Positions 10,701 to 20,611 of a stretch of DNA of 64,000 bases are shown here, piece after piece. The number at the start of each line of letters is the position of its first letter. The stretch's first letter is position 1. The stretch is from Plantago ovata. Lineage: Eukaryota > Streptophyta > Magnoliopsida > Lamiales > Plantaginaceae. The notes beneath the pieces are model-generated. The model was not told the DNA's origin and did no database searches. It saw nothing but the letters and a program-made list of their open reading frames with translations. The stretch is from NCBI GenBank assembly GCA_028274465.1, contig CM051455.1, positions 73,580,489-73,644,488 on the forward strand, written 5' to 3'. The translations under genes and the position numbers were made by a program.

Positions 10701-11707
10701 AGATGTGGCAGCATCCTTATTGTTCATCCTGAAATAACTTAATATTAGATACAAGTACTAAGTTTTCAAACTTAGTAGATTTACCAAAATTTTAATCTAC
10801 CTGCTGAACAGGAGTTGTGGATTCTGGTGCAAAAATTTCAGCAATCTTCTGACTTGTATCTTGAGAAGTCTGTAAAGAAATAATTATATTAGCTAAAGAT
10901 AAAGTTTCAGATAGTGAAGTTTTGCTTATATCTGAGTTAACTACCTGCTGAAGATGGCAGGTGGTGACTCAGTCCTTTCAGCATTGATAACATCTTCATT
11001 ATCTGGGACTTGTGCTTCAGCAGACTTCTTCTCTTGCTCTAATTGAGAAGGTTGTGCAGATTCAGCAATCTCCCTTGTCTCTGAATTGACAAGTTGAGCA
11101 GAGACATCTTGACCTCTAAGTTCACTATTTGTCATGAACAGGTCTACTGACTTATTGGAGTTGTCATCAATCTCCAAGTCCATTTGCTGGCTTAGGTCAG
11201 TCAGCACCAGTTGGACTTTGTCAATAGAAGTCATTGGTGAACTAGGACTTTCTCAATAGAAGTCATTTCCTGGGACTTGAACCATTGTAGTCTCAGCAAC
11301 TGGTTCTTCAGCAATTGCATCTTTAGCAATTTCTCGGACTGGACTAGTTGCAAAATTTCAACAACTGTCTCTTGTGCGATGTTTTCAGCAAGCGCAACTT
11401 TTGTCAAATCTGCAGCAATGTCACTTACTGGTTCCAAAGTGTTGTCATCAAGATTATCTACAATGTAGATATCTTCTAGGCGTTCTTGGGCAGGATTTTC
11501 ATTTCCATTGCCATGTGGTCTTGCTTCAGCAGATGAATCCAAGTTAATTGGATTGCTGAAGGCTTCTGCAAACACTTCAGCAACATCTACTACAGTGGTT
11601 GCATTTCAGCAATCACTGGAACATCGTCATCCTGAATGACATGGACAATTGGAACGGACTTGCGTGTCGTTGTTTTCTTTCTTGGGTAGGTCTTTGTCTG
11701 TGCCTTC
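7772..11707 (-). pseudogene. SIRE-type extra ORF of C1, C-terminal three quarters
   Basis: Frames on the minus strand in order: 11575-11231, 11234-10941, then short exons and introns to 10559, 10537-8963 (524 codons, acidic, many DD/EE runs), 8975-8685, 8749-8477 and 8395-7772. Adjacent frames differ by small indels, so this was one long protein. It has repeated Ala-Glu-containing segments (LAEN, IAQET), a coiled-coil-like region near 9000-9150, a proline-rich segment, and a C-terminal region matching C0 at 748-1361. I do not recognise the family. It lies in the same strand as pol, after RNase H, where SIRE elements carry their env-like ORF. No membrane helix is visible, so an envelope role is not supported. 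Confidence 0.7.
10559..10944 (-). other. Three short GT-AG introns in the extra ORF
   Basis: Candidate introns on the minus strand: 10944-10870 (75 nt), 10800-10729 (72 nt) and 10634-10559 (76 nt). Each has a donor in the form CAGCAG|GTA and an acceptor ending TTTACAG, TTTCAG or ATTCAG after an AT-rich body. The exon between the first two (10869-10801, 69 nt) is an open 23-codon frame. The next (10728-10635, 94 nt) does not hold frame exactly in this copy. Inferred from sequence only. Confidence 0.6.
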
Positions 11708-13021
11708 TGATGAATGTGTATTTTACATTTTCATTCGAGTCTTTTTCACCTATTTTAGCTATCCTCTATGTTAATTTAGCTATATTTTAGTACATTTTAT
11801 TAGAATAGTGCCACGTTTCCCTTTAGATTTTATTTTACAGGTTTTGGTTGAAATTCGAAGATTTCCGGGCAATTATATTGAAGTTGACAAGGAATTGGTG
11901 TTCCCGAAGCCTATTTGGAGTATCTGAAGGGTTCCAGATAGGATTTGGAGTCTAGGGGCCGAATCTGGAAGTTAGAAGGCTACTAGAAGACAGAAACCGA
12001 GTCCGAAAAGGGGAAGAAATCCAAAAACGCGTCGAAAACGCGGAATTCCGTGAATTTCTCTCCGGGGCGAACCGCCACAGAGGTGGGGCGAACTGCCCCA
12101 CACCGGGCGAACCGCCACGTGTGTGGGGCGAACCGCCCCACAATATTTCGAGGCCTATATATAGTTGCTCAGTTTTCTCCGAAAATCATATCTTTCCAGA
12201 CCTACTTTCTCACCTCCCTCTGTAGTTTTAGGTAGGGACTTCCCAGAGCCTGTTCTGGGGGTCCGTAGCTTAGGGGACTCTTTTTCATAGCAGTTTGGAG
12301 ATCGTAGGATCGAAATCATCCGGAGATTGATAACCTTCGGTAACTTTGTATCTTACAGTTTTATTCTACTTATTTTATTATATTCTTTCAACATGTTTTC
12401 TTCTATGATTTCTGTTGATTGCATGCCTATTATGAGTAGCTAAACTTATCGTTGGTGGTAGTATGTGAATTCTTAGCGAAGGGAAGATAATCATGCTAAT
12501 GGCTATATCGCGCATTATACTCCGTGTCATTGCTTTATTTCGTTGATCAGGCACAACCTAAATTATCGTATGTTGTATTAATTATTTTGCACAATTGGAC
12601 ACTTGTCGACCTGGGTGCGAGTTTATCTTCATAGTGTTGAATAATTACGGAACACATTAGGACAATAGTGATTGACTTGTCAGACCAATTATCTTCGTAG
12701 TGCTTAATAATTGCAACATGACACTAGATTGATTCAATGATCTCTATGCAAGACCGAGGAATTTATGCATGATTATCGACCCGTTATGTTAAGAAGGATC
12801 ATACTATCACCAATCTCCATTATCTGCTAGAAACCCCTTTTGCTATCTGTCTGCTGTTTTATATTCTCTTGTTAAATAGATAAAGCTAGTTATAGTCGTG
12901 AGAGAACGACACTCGAGTCATTCTATTGCTACACTACGGTTTTCGTTGTAGTTGTGGATTGCCTTTGGCTAAATTACAAATTTATTTGACTGAATCCGGA
13001 GCACGACATCCGCGTTCATCA
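11708..13021 (+). repeat. 5' LTR of gypsy A1
   Basis: 1314 bp, TGATGAATGTG to CGCGTTCATCA. A GC-rich palindrome cluster (12061-12142) and a TATA box (12156-12164) mark the U3 end. The last 120 bp contain GAGAGAACGACACTCG, also found in the LTRs of family B. Confidence 0.92.
12061..12164 (+). promoter_or_regulatory. LTR promoter of A1: GC palindromes plus TATA box
   Basis: Three copies of GGGGCGAACYGCC-type motifs (self-complementary around GGGGCG...CGCCCC) lie just upstream of TATATATAG at 12156-12164. The same arrangement occurs in the 3' LTR (about 16980-17061) and, inverted, in both A3 LTRs. Promoter function is inferred. Confidence 0.65.
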
Positions 13022-13024
13022 AAT

Positions 13025-13042
13025 TGGCGCCGTTGCCGGGGA
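13025..13042 (+). promoter_or_regulatory. Primer binding site of A1 (tRNA-Asp type)
   Basis: TGGCGCCGTTGCCGGGGA starts 4 bases after the LTR. It is complementary to the 3' end of plant tRNA-Asp(GUC), the primer known for Athila-type elements. Confidence 0.85.
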
Positions 13043-13166
13043 CTATACTCCTTTTTTCTGTTTAATTTGTTTATATTTTCAGCTTTAGATTCCTAATTCT
13101 ATTAGTTTTAGTTTTCCTTTTTAATCTCTCTCTGATACTGCTTTCCTAGTCTGTTACAGATAGTGT

Positions 13167-15030
13167 ATGCCGCATACACGTTCTGCAGGAACACCGCTTG
13201 CTGATTCAATTGCTGAGATCGACAGAGTCTACCACCAAAGAAGGCGACTACTCGTAAGGCGCGCGCTAGAGGAAATAGAGGATACCGATTTCTCTGAATC
13301 TCTACACAGTCTTTTCAAGGAAATCGACGGAATGGCAGAAGCTAGACCACTGAAAGCATGGGTTCAACCTACCAAGGACCGTATGAGGGGACCGGCGATT
13401 GTTCTTTCGTCTGCAACTCGAGATCTGGAAATCAAGAACCACGCATTCCAACAACTTCCGAGGTTCTATGGTTTATCAAGGGAAGATGTGATGGGGTACT
13501 TGCACGATATCGATGATTTCGTCAACCAACTCCCACGACCAGGAGCTGACATAACAACGGATGAGTTGAGGATGAAGGTTTTTGCTATGGGACTTGGCGA
13601 CAGAGCCAAGTCATGGTTGAGTTCTCTACCAGCAGGCTCGCTGGACACTTGTGACAAGGTGTATTCTGCTTTTATGGAGACATACTTTCCACACACATTG
13701 ACTACAGCGCTTAAGGCGCAAATCACAGGATTCAAACAGGACTATAATGAGACAATCTACACCGCTTTCGAGAGGTTCAAAGACCTCATGCACAAGTGTC
13801 CACACCATGGTTTTGGGCTTCCTGATCTTGTCTAGCACTTCTACAATGGACTCACATATGAGAGTCAACAGGTGGTGGATTTCCAATGCCGTGGTACTAT
13901 ATGGGAAGAGACCGTCGAGGATGTGTGGGCGTGTTTCGAAAGGCTTGCTAAAGGATCTCAATCCAAGGATCCAAGAGCAATGGTTAGAAGGCGTGGACCT
14001 GAGGCTCCACCAAACCAGGAGATCCCAATGCATGAAGTGAATGGTGTGAGTGGCGATAGGGTGTGCAACGAATTATGGGCATGGGGCTCATATGTGTAGA
14101 TCAGATCTAGCACGAGAAGATGTTCACTCGGGAAACCGTAGTAATTGTACTCCTAAGGACGAAGCATCTACATCCAAGTCAGCAACTCTCTTGGATAATT
14201 TACAGAAATTGGTGGATTTCACCCAAGTGTTTTTGACGAGATACGAGGAGGATTCGGCAAAGATCAATGCTCGTCCGGATCAATTGGAAGCTAGAGCTAG
14301 TAGAGAGCAAGGGAAGTTACATAGCAGCACTGAGGGGTCCATGTCGATCAACTTGGTGGGAGATCAACCAGTGGAAATCACCATTAAGCAAGTTGCTAAA
14401 TGCGAGTGTTACAAGGATGAAGAGCCTCCACTAGCCAAGGAAGAAGAGAAGGACCTTGTTACTGATGAGAGTGGAAAGAAGCAAGAGAATCCCGAGCCAC
14501 TCCCTCAAAGTTTCGATGTTAAGGTCGGAATTGGCGAACTTGAAGATGTCCGTGCCACACTAGACACGGGATCTTACTCCAACGTGCTTCCTTTGAATGT
14601 GTTTGAGAAGACTAACCTTGGAGAACTATCTGACCATAGGGCTATTGTGCAACTGGCGGATGGATCCTTTGTGAGACCCGAAGGCGTTGTGAAAAATGTG
14701 TTGGTCAAGATTGGTGAAGCATCTGTATACACCAATTTTGTAGTAATTCCGGCGTCTGCACCTGGGACGGGGAATGTCATTCTCTTGGGACGAATGTTCT
14801 TGACTAAGCTACGCTCCGTGATGGACATCTGCCAAAGAACTTGCACTATTGAATTGGATGGCAAGCAACATGTGTTGCAAGCCATATCTGATCCACCTGA
14901 TCCGCCTGATAATTCTTTCACTACTCACTACTGTGGTCTTGCAGCCTATATTCTTTCTTATTCACAGGTTCGTGGCATGGAGAGGAGATCGATGAAGGGG
15001 AAGTCTAGTACCCGCAGAAAGAAGAGATAG
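13167..15030 (+). pseudogene. gypsy A1 gag-protease polyprotein (broken)
   Basis: ATG at 13167 opens a 222-codon frame carrying a Retrotrans_gag domain (FYGLSREDVMGYL, GLGDRAKSWL, then a C-terminal PHHGFGLPDL). TAG at 13833-13835 interrupts it, and the frame continues to about 14040. Compared with A3, two internal segments are deleted around 14045 and 14100-14160. These remove part of the region before the zinc finger and the Gly/Asn-rich linker, and shift the frame. The rest (14050-15030) keeps half of the CCHC finger (NYGHGAHMC), a coiled-coil-like segment and an Athila-like aspartic protease with catalytic DTGS near 14566-14577 and the flap-region VQLADGSF. It ends in a basic tail, RRKKR. 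Confidence 0.82.
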
Positions 15031-16611
15031 GCGCGGACATGAGTCGAGTCAAAGACTTTAAACAATGGCGCTATCCGGGAGGCAACCCGGAGATTTTATC
15101 GCTTTCTTTAATCGATTTCTTTACCGCTTTAGATTTTATCTCACGAGTTTGATTGAGTATTATAGGTCACTTATACAAGCATTAGCTCTCACCTTGGATC
15201 CACTTTCGACGTTCGGGACGAGCGACGACGTTCAGGTTTGGGGAGGAGGCTATCGCTGGTTATCTCTATACTTATCTTGCTTACGATAAACTCGTGAAAT
15301 TTTTTGCATTTGCACGTTTACTACTTTCCTAGGATAGTCTTGCATGTTTTATATGGAATTTATTGCCGAATTTTTTGAACTTTTTTATTGGGTAGATCAA
15401 CCAACTATGTCATTTATCGTATGCTTCATCTCTATGAATTGGTTTGAGGTTTTTCTCGCTTGGCTTGTCACATTTATGTATTGCACTTAGTTAAGCTTGG
15501 TAGTCTCGACATCACTTAGTGGTGTTTTCTCTACTGCGGTTCACAAAGGCCTTTATAATAGGATGATGCATGTTAGGGTCTTATGGTTGTTTTCCCGAGT
15601 AATTATGTACCTAAGAGGCAACAAGTCTTCACCATGCTTTGAGATTCCTAAATGCCTAGGAAGGAGGTAGTGTGAGGTCGTGTGATCCTTTGTTTATAAC
15701 CTATTCTTCCGAATAGGTTTGGGGAGGGGGTTACACCATCGTTAGACTTGTTTCAATTTTTCATTTTCGTATCGTGAGTTTATTTTTCTTTTTCCGTAAA
15801 TTTTGTACTCCAACATATTCTTTCGAATAGGTTTGGGGAAGTCGTGTGAGTCATTTTGTTTCTCTTTTTGTTATGCTACTGCTGGCTAGAAAAATCGAAA
15901 AAAAAAGAAAGAAAAAATTCCAAAAAAAGAAAAGGAAAAAAGAATCTGGAAAGAAAAAAAGGAAAAAAAGAAAAGACCCAAAAAAGCAAAGAAGGGTCCA
16001 AAAAAGGAAGCCAAATAGCAGTTTAGCAAAGTGTTGAGTCTTATTTTCCATTTTTTGTAATGTTCGTAATCGTGTTGTAATTTTCTATTTTTTATCTTTT
16101 TTGTCTTGAGTGTCATCTGTTTTAGACCACCCTCGTCCTGCCATTCAGGAAGTGGTGAATAGCTTAAGACTTTACTTGAGAGATGGGTAGAATAGGGGAG
16201 AGTTGTCTTTTATAGGGAACCCTCCTTCGTTTGATGAGAGCAAGTACTGGTTCGACCTCTTTTGAGGAAAAGTCTTAACATGGTGGAACAGCAATAAGTC
16301 CTCAGTTTCATAGGCACGGGGAAACCATTCGTAGCTTAGCATGCTTCATTACGTCGTCACTGACTAGGTCCAGGTAGAGAATGTTACGAGAGACTATCTT
16401 GTCTTGACATAAATGCTTATGTGGATGTGTATAAGTCAATCGAGGTATTCTTCAACCTATATTCATGCTTTGATTTATATGGTTTTTGTTCATATGTTAC
16501 TTGATAGATTCAGTAGATTAGTTCATTTTATTTGGCATGCGACTCCATTTTGTGTCTTGCATGTTTTTTGCATTAGAGTCTAGCTTAGTTGCTTGAGGAC
16601 AAGCAAAGGTT
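15031..16611 (+). other. A1 conserved 3' noncoding region
   Basis: No real ORF. It holds two hairpin plus purine modules (15698-15733 and 15812-15839), an A/G-rich tract (about 15886-16010), a further GGTTTGGGGAGG run near 15235-15247, and the conserved 45-nt block at 16351-16395. All these recur at the same places in A3, A4, B1 and B2. Confidence 0.75.
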
Positions 16612-16625
16612 CGGTTTGGGGAGTT
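16612..16625 (+). promoter_or_regulatory. Polypurine tract of A1
   Basis: GGTTTGGGGAGTT directly before the 3' LTR, the plus-strand primer. It is identical in core to the internal GTTTGGGGAGG copies. Confidence 0.75.
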
Positions 16626-17918
16626 TGATGAATGTGTATTTTACACTTTCATTCGAGTCTTTTTCACCTATTTTAGCTATCCTCTATGTTAATTTAGCTA
16701 TATTTTAGTGCATTTTATTAGAATAGTGCCACGTTTCCCTATAGATTTTATTTTACAGGTTTTGGTTGAAATTCGAAGTTTTGCGGGCAATTATATTGAA
16801 GTTGACAAGGAATTGGTGTTCCAGAAGCCTATTTGGAGTATCTGAGGATTTCCGGATAGGATTTGGAGTCTAGGGGCCGAATCTGGAGGTTAGAAGGCTA
16901 CTAGAAGACAGAAACCGAGTCCGAAAAGGGGAAGAAATCTATAAACGCGTCGAAAACGCGGAATTCCGCGAATTTCTCTCCGGGGCGAACCGCCCCACAC
17001 CGGGCGAACCGCCGCGTGTGTGGGGCGAACCACCCCACAATATTTCGAGGCCTATATATAGTTGCTCAGTTTTCTCCGAAATTCATATCTTTCCAGACCT
17101 ACTTTCTCACCTCCCTCTGTAGTTTTAGGTAGGGACTTCCCAGAGCCTGTTCTGGGGGTCCGTAGCTTAGGGGACTGTTTTTCATAGCAGTTTGGAGCTC
17201 GTAGGATCGCAATCATTCGAAGATTGACAACCTTCGGTAACTTTGTATATTACAGTTTTATTCTACTTATTTTATTATATTCTTTCAACATGTTTTCTTC
17301 TATGATTTCTGTTGATTGCATGCCTATTATGAGTAGCTAAACTTATCGTTGGTGGTAGTATGTGAATTCTTAGCGAAGGGAAGATAATCATGCTAATGGC
17401 TATATCGCGCATTATACTCCGTGTCATTGCTTTATTTCGTTGATCAGGCACAGCCTAAATTCTCATATGTTGTATTAATTATTTTGCACAATTGGACACT
17501 CGTCGACCTGGGTGCGAGTTTATCTTCGTAGTGTTGAATAATTACGGAACACATTAGGACAATAGTGATTGACTTGTCAGACCAATTATCTTCGTAGTGC
17601 TTAATAATTGCAATATGACACTAGATTGATTCAAAGATCTCTATGCAAGACCGAGGAATTTATGCATGATTATCGACCCGTTATGTTAAGAAGGATCATA
17701 CTATCACCAATCTCCATTATCTGCTAGAAACCCCTTTTGCTATCTGTCTGCTGTTTTATATTCTCTTGTTAAATAGATAAAGCTAGTTATAGTCCTGAGA
17801 GAACGACACTCGAGTCATTCTACTGCTACACTACGGTTTTCGTTGTAGTTGTGGATTGCCTTTGGCTAAATTACAAATTTATTTGACTGAATCCGGAGCA
17901 CGACATCCGCGTTCATCA
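16626..17918 (+). repeat. 3' LTR of gypsy A1
   Basis: 1293 bp, nearly identical to the 5' LTR by eye apart from a 21-bp deletion in the palindrome cluster and scattered substitutions. TATA box at 17053-17061. Confidence 0.92.
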
Positions 17919-19169
17919 CCTTCTTAGGAATAGGATCAGCTGATGAAGCTGCAGTTTGAGTGTCATCATCAGCTTTCCTCTTTTTCTTCTTAGATTTCTC
18001 GCTGGGTGCAGTAGTGTCAGCAACCGCAGTAGTATCAGCAGTAACATCTGCAGCTGTTGCATTCTCAGCAACATTTGCAGCTGTTCTATATCTAGCTCGT
18101 TGATCAGTATCTGCAACATTTGCAGCTGTTGCATTCATAGACTGGTTATCAGTCTCAGCAACATTTGCAGTTGTTGGCTTCTTTGATTTCTTGTCAGCAA
18201 CCTTCGGTCCATTCAACTTGTAAAAAGCTCTTCCCACAATGCATACTGACTTCTTAATTGGCAATGGGTTTCGTAGCTGAATCCTGAAGTGTTCAAGGAT
18301 GTAGCATATTTTCAATCCATACATCACTGGAAACCAAGGTGAGGCTGAGTTGTCTTCAACCTTAACCCGAAACATTGTAACACAATCAACAAGCCTGTTG
18401 AGAATGTACTTAGCCCAGTTGATTTCAGTTTTTTCTCATATATATGCATCAGCAAAGGCCACCTTCTCAGGCCTACTTGGTCAATTCCTCCAACTTGGGA
18501 GTCAAAGACTTTGATGAGTAGCATAGCTACTAGACCAAGTGAATGACATAGATGATTCCTTTTTACGTGCTTAGTCCAAGTCACGGGAGCAATCTCGCCT
18601 TTCTTCATCCTTTCATTTCTGACATCACTGTAGAAGGCTTCAATTTCTTCATCAGAAGCAGTGATGTCATCTTCAGTTCCAGTAGTTGGAATCTGAAAGA
18701 TGTTGGCTAAATCAATCCATTTCAGGATGATTTGCACTCCTTGAACTCTGGTAGAAATTACTTTTTGAGGGACTCCTTGTCCATCAGTAAGGGTTTGGAT
18801 TTCTGCATTATTGTAGAATTCCATGGTGTCCAGCGTGCTCACTTTCTTAGTGCGAGCAGTGACGAAGAAAAGTAGGCATTGTTGATTGATGTAATTCATC
18901 GCCTCTACGTTTTCTTCATCCAAGTCTTGTTCATAGAAGTATCTAATGTACTTCTCTTTGGAAAATACGCCCCATTGCATCATCTGCTCACAGTTTGCAG
19001 TGTCGAGATATGCAAGAGGCATGGGTCTTTCAGTGATTGGGTTGTTAGACAACACGATTTTAACCGTATTTTTCACCAGAGTTTCAACCGGAGTAGGAGC
19101 AGTGCTTTTTCCAGCACTGTCTGCCTTTGATGATTTTGAGGTCATAGAGGATTTTCTTTTGGGAGCCAT
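17919..19169 (-). pseudogene. SIRE-type extra ORF of C1, N-terminal part
   Basis: ATG at 19169 opens MAPKRKSS..., 281 codons to 18324. A frameshift near 18370-18400 moves it to a frame running to the A1 insertion point at 17919. The N-terminus is Ser/Lys-rich. The middle (residues about 35-230) is globular, with no membrane helix and no family I recognise. It is followed by repeated Ala/Thr/Val segments (TANVAE, TAADVTAD) and a Lys/Arg cluster (KSKKKKRK) that could be a nuclear localisation signal. The frame resumes beyond gypsy A1 at 11707 with more basic residues. No known env motif is seen. Confidence 0.7.
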
Positions 19170-20014
19170 CTCTTATATAGTAGTTTCAGTGTTGAGAGTT
19201 GTACGAAAAAGAGATTTTCCTTTTTGACCGGAAATACAGTAATTCAGAGCACAGGCTAGAAAAATTTGCAGACAAAGGAAATGTGAGTTAAAGAATTTTG
19301 TCTTTCTCTAACTCTTCATGTATATAGTATCACTGTTATGTGAGAAGCTCAATGATTTTGAGTTCTCAGCAAGGGTAAAACAGAGATTCATTGTGTTAGT
19401 GGAGCATTACATTAAATGCGTAGTGGACCACATAACATAAAACCGTCAGGGCATACTTTCTCTTTGTAATATCAACCGTTGGATCATCAACTGCTTTAAA
19501 ATCAATGGCCACGATTGTATTTCATGTCATGATTTACAGCGAGTTTATTTGTGCCATGATTAACGTCACAAATTGATTTTACCTTGATTCACGGGGTTTG
19601 ATCTCTTTTACTCCAACGCTAATTGCTTGCTGAAGTAAATAAGAATCTTTTCAGCGATTTTATTCATTCTGACTTTAGCATTTACCTTTTCAAGTAACAA
19701 GCCTTGTATTTGCTGAAAATTCCCCCTTAATCAAATATCTCATTTTTCTTTAGGATAAAAGATATTTCTGAGTTCCCGTCTCAGGAAATTCTTTTTATAT
19801 TGAGATAATCTTAGGTAAAATCTGAGAAGTATTTTTGCTCTTTGTTGAGTTCCCGTCTCAGATTTTTCTTTTGATACTTGAATTCCTGTTTCAGTATCCT
19901 TGATTGTCAGGATGCCAGTTTCAGCAATCTTTACTTACTAGTTCCCGTCTCAGCAGGTGATCAAGTGTCCTAACAAATAACCGATTTGAAGGAATTACTT
20001 CTTGAATGCCTGTT
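19170..20014 (-). other. Spacer between RNase H and extra ORF in C1
   Basis: No ORF. It contains a scattered repeat of about 13 bp, consensus TTCCCGTCTCAG on the plus strand, at 19772, 19849, 19881, 19911, 19941 and 20005, with a further copy at 20108 in the tail of the RNase H region. Confidence 0.65.
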
Positions 20015-20611
20015 TCAGCAAACATATAGTGTACAATCATTTCTTTTCAAAGAAGTCAGTGGAAGGGACTTTTCAAGGAATACTTTTAAACAATCATTGG
20101 CTTGCTGAATGCCTGTTTCAACAATCCACCAAATGTATCCCTTTTTATTGAGGTATTCAATCAATCCATGGTTATACCTTAGCATTGCGAACCTATTATC
20201 TGGTAGGGGCTTGGTAAAAATGTAAGCAAGTTGATCATCAGTACCTACTTTTATAACCTCAATGTCTTCTTTTTGCACATGATCTCTAATGAAATGATGT
20301 CTAATATCAATGTGCTTTATCCTTGAGTGGAACTTAGGATTTTGCGTGATAGCAATAGAACTTGTATTATCACAAAAGATTGGTGTTTTCTTTGCAGAAA
20401 TACCATAATCTCTTAATTGTTGCTGAATCCATAGGATTTGAGCTGTGCAACAACCAACCGCAATGTATTCAGATTCAGTGGATGAATTGGCAACACAGGT
20501 TTGCTTCTTGCTGAACCATGATATTAATCTTGTACCTAGAAACTGACAAGTTCCAGAAGTACTTTTTCTATCAAGAGTTGATCCTCCATGATTAGAATCA
20601 AAATAACCAAC
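20015..20611 (-). pseudogene. copia C1 RNase H
   Basis: Minus-strand copia RNase H. Recognisable pieces in order are the SGTCQFLG and SW.SKKQ segment, SSTESEYIA with its catalytic Glu, CDNTSSI with its catalytic Asp, the KHIDIRHHFIRD motif, and the C-terminal IFTKPLPD motif (ORF 20278-20015). A stop lies near 20611 at the junction with RT. It ends the C1 pol region. Confidence 0.82.

Larger units (their letters stand above)
11708..17918 (+). mobile_element. Complete gag-protease-only gypsy element A1
   Basis: LTRs of 1314 and 1293 bp start TGATGAATG and end GTTCATCA. They are flanked by the perfect 5-bp duplication CCTTC (11703-11707 and 17919-17923) and inserted in the extra ORF of C1. Inside are a primer site, gag, zinc finger, aspartic protease, about 1.6 kb of noncoding DNA and a polypurine tract. 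No reverse transcriptase, RNase H or integrase is present, so it is non-autonomous (TR-GAG-like). The protease and the tRNA-Asp primer site place it near the Athila lineage. The two LTRs differ mainly by a 21-bp indel in the GC-rich palindrome cluster. Confidence 0.92.

Noticed and set aside
15698-15733. Hairpin modules as rho-independent terminators
   Set aside because: Plant nuclear DNA does not use such terminators. The modules lie in retrotransposon noncoding DNA and are followed by purines, not T-runs.
15846-16116. Lys-rich or Phe-rich small ORFs (also at 27344-27812, 46797-47061, 60712-60927, 63513-63905)
   Set aside because: They come from low-complexity A/G or C/T tracts of the gypsy 3' noncoding region.
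17866-19169. Extra ORF as a viral envelope gene
   Set aside because: No signal peptide, transmembrane helix or cysteine-rich ectodomain is visible. Position alone is not enough.
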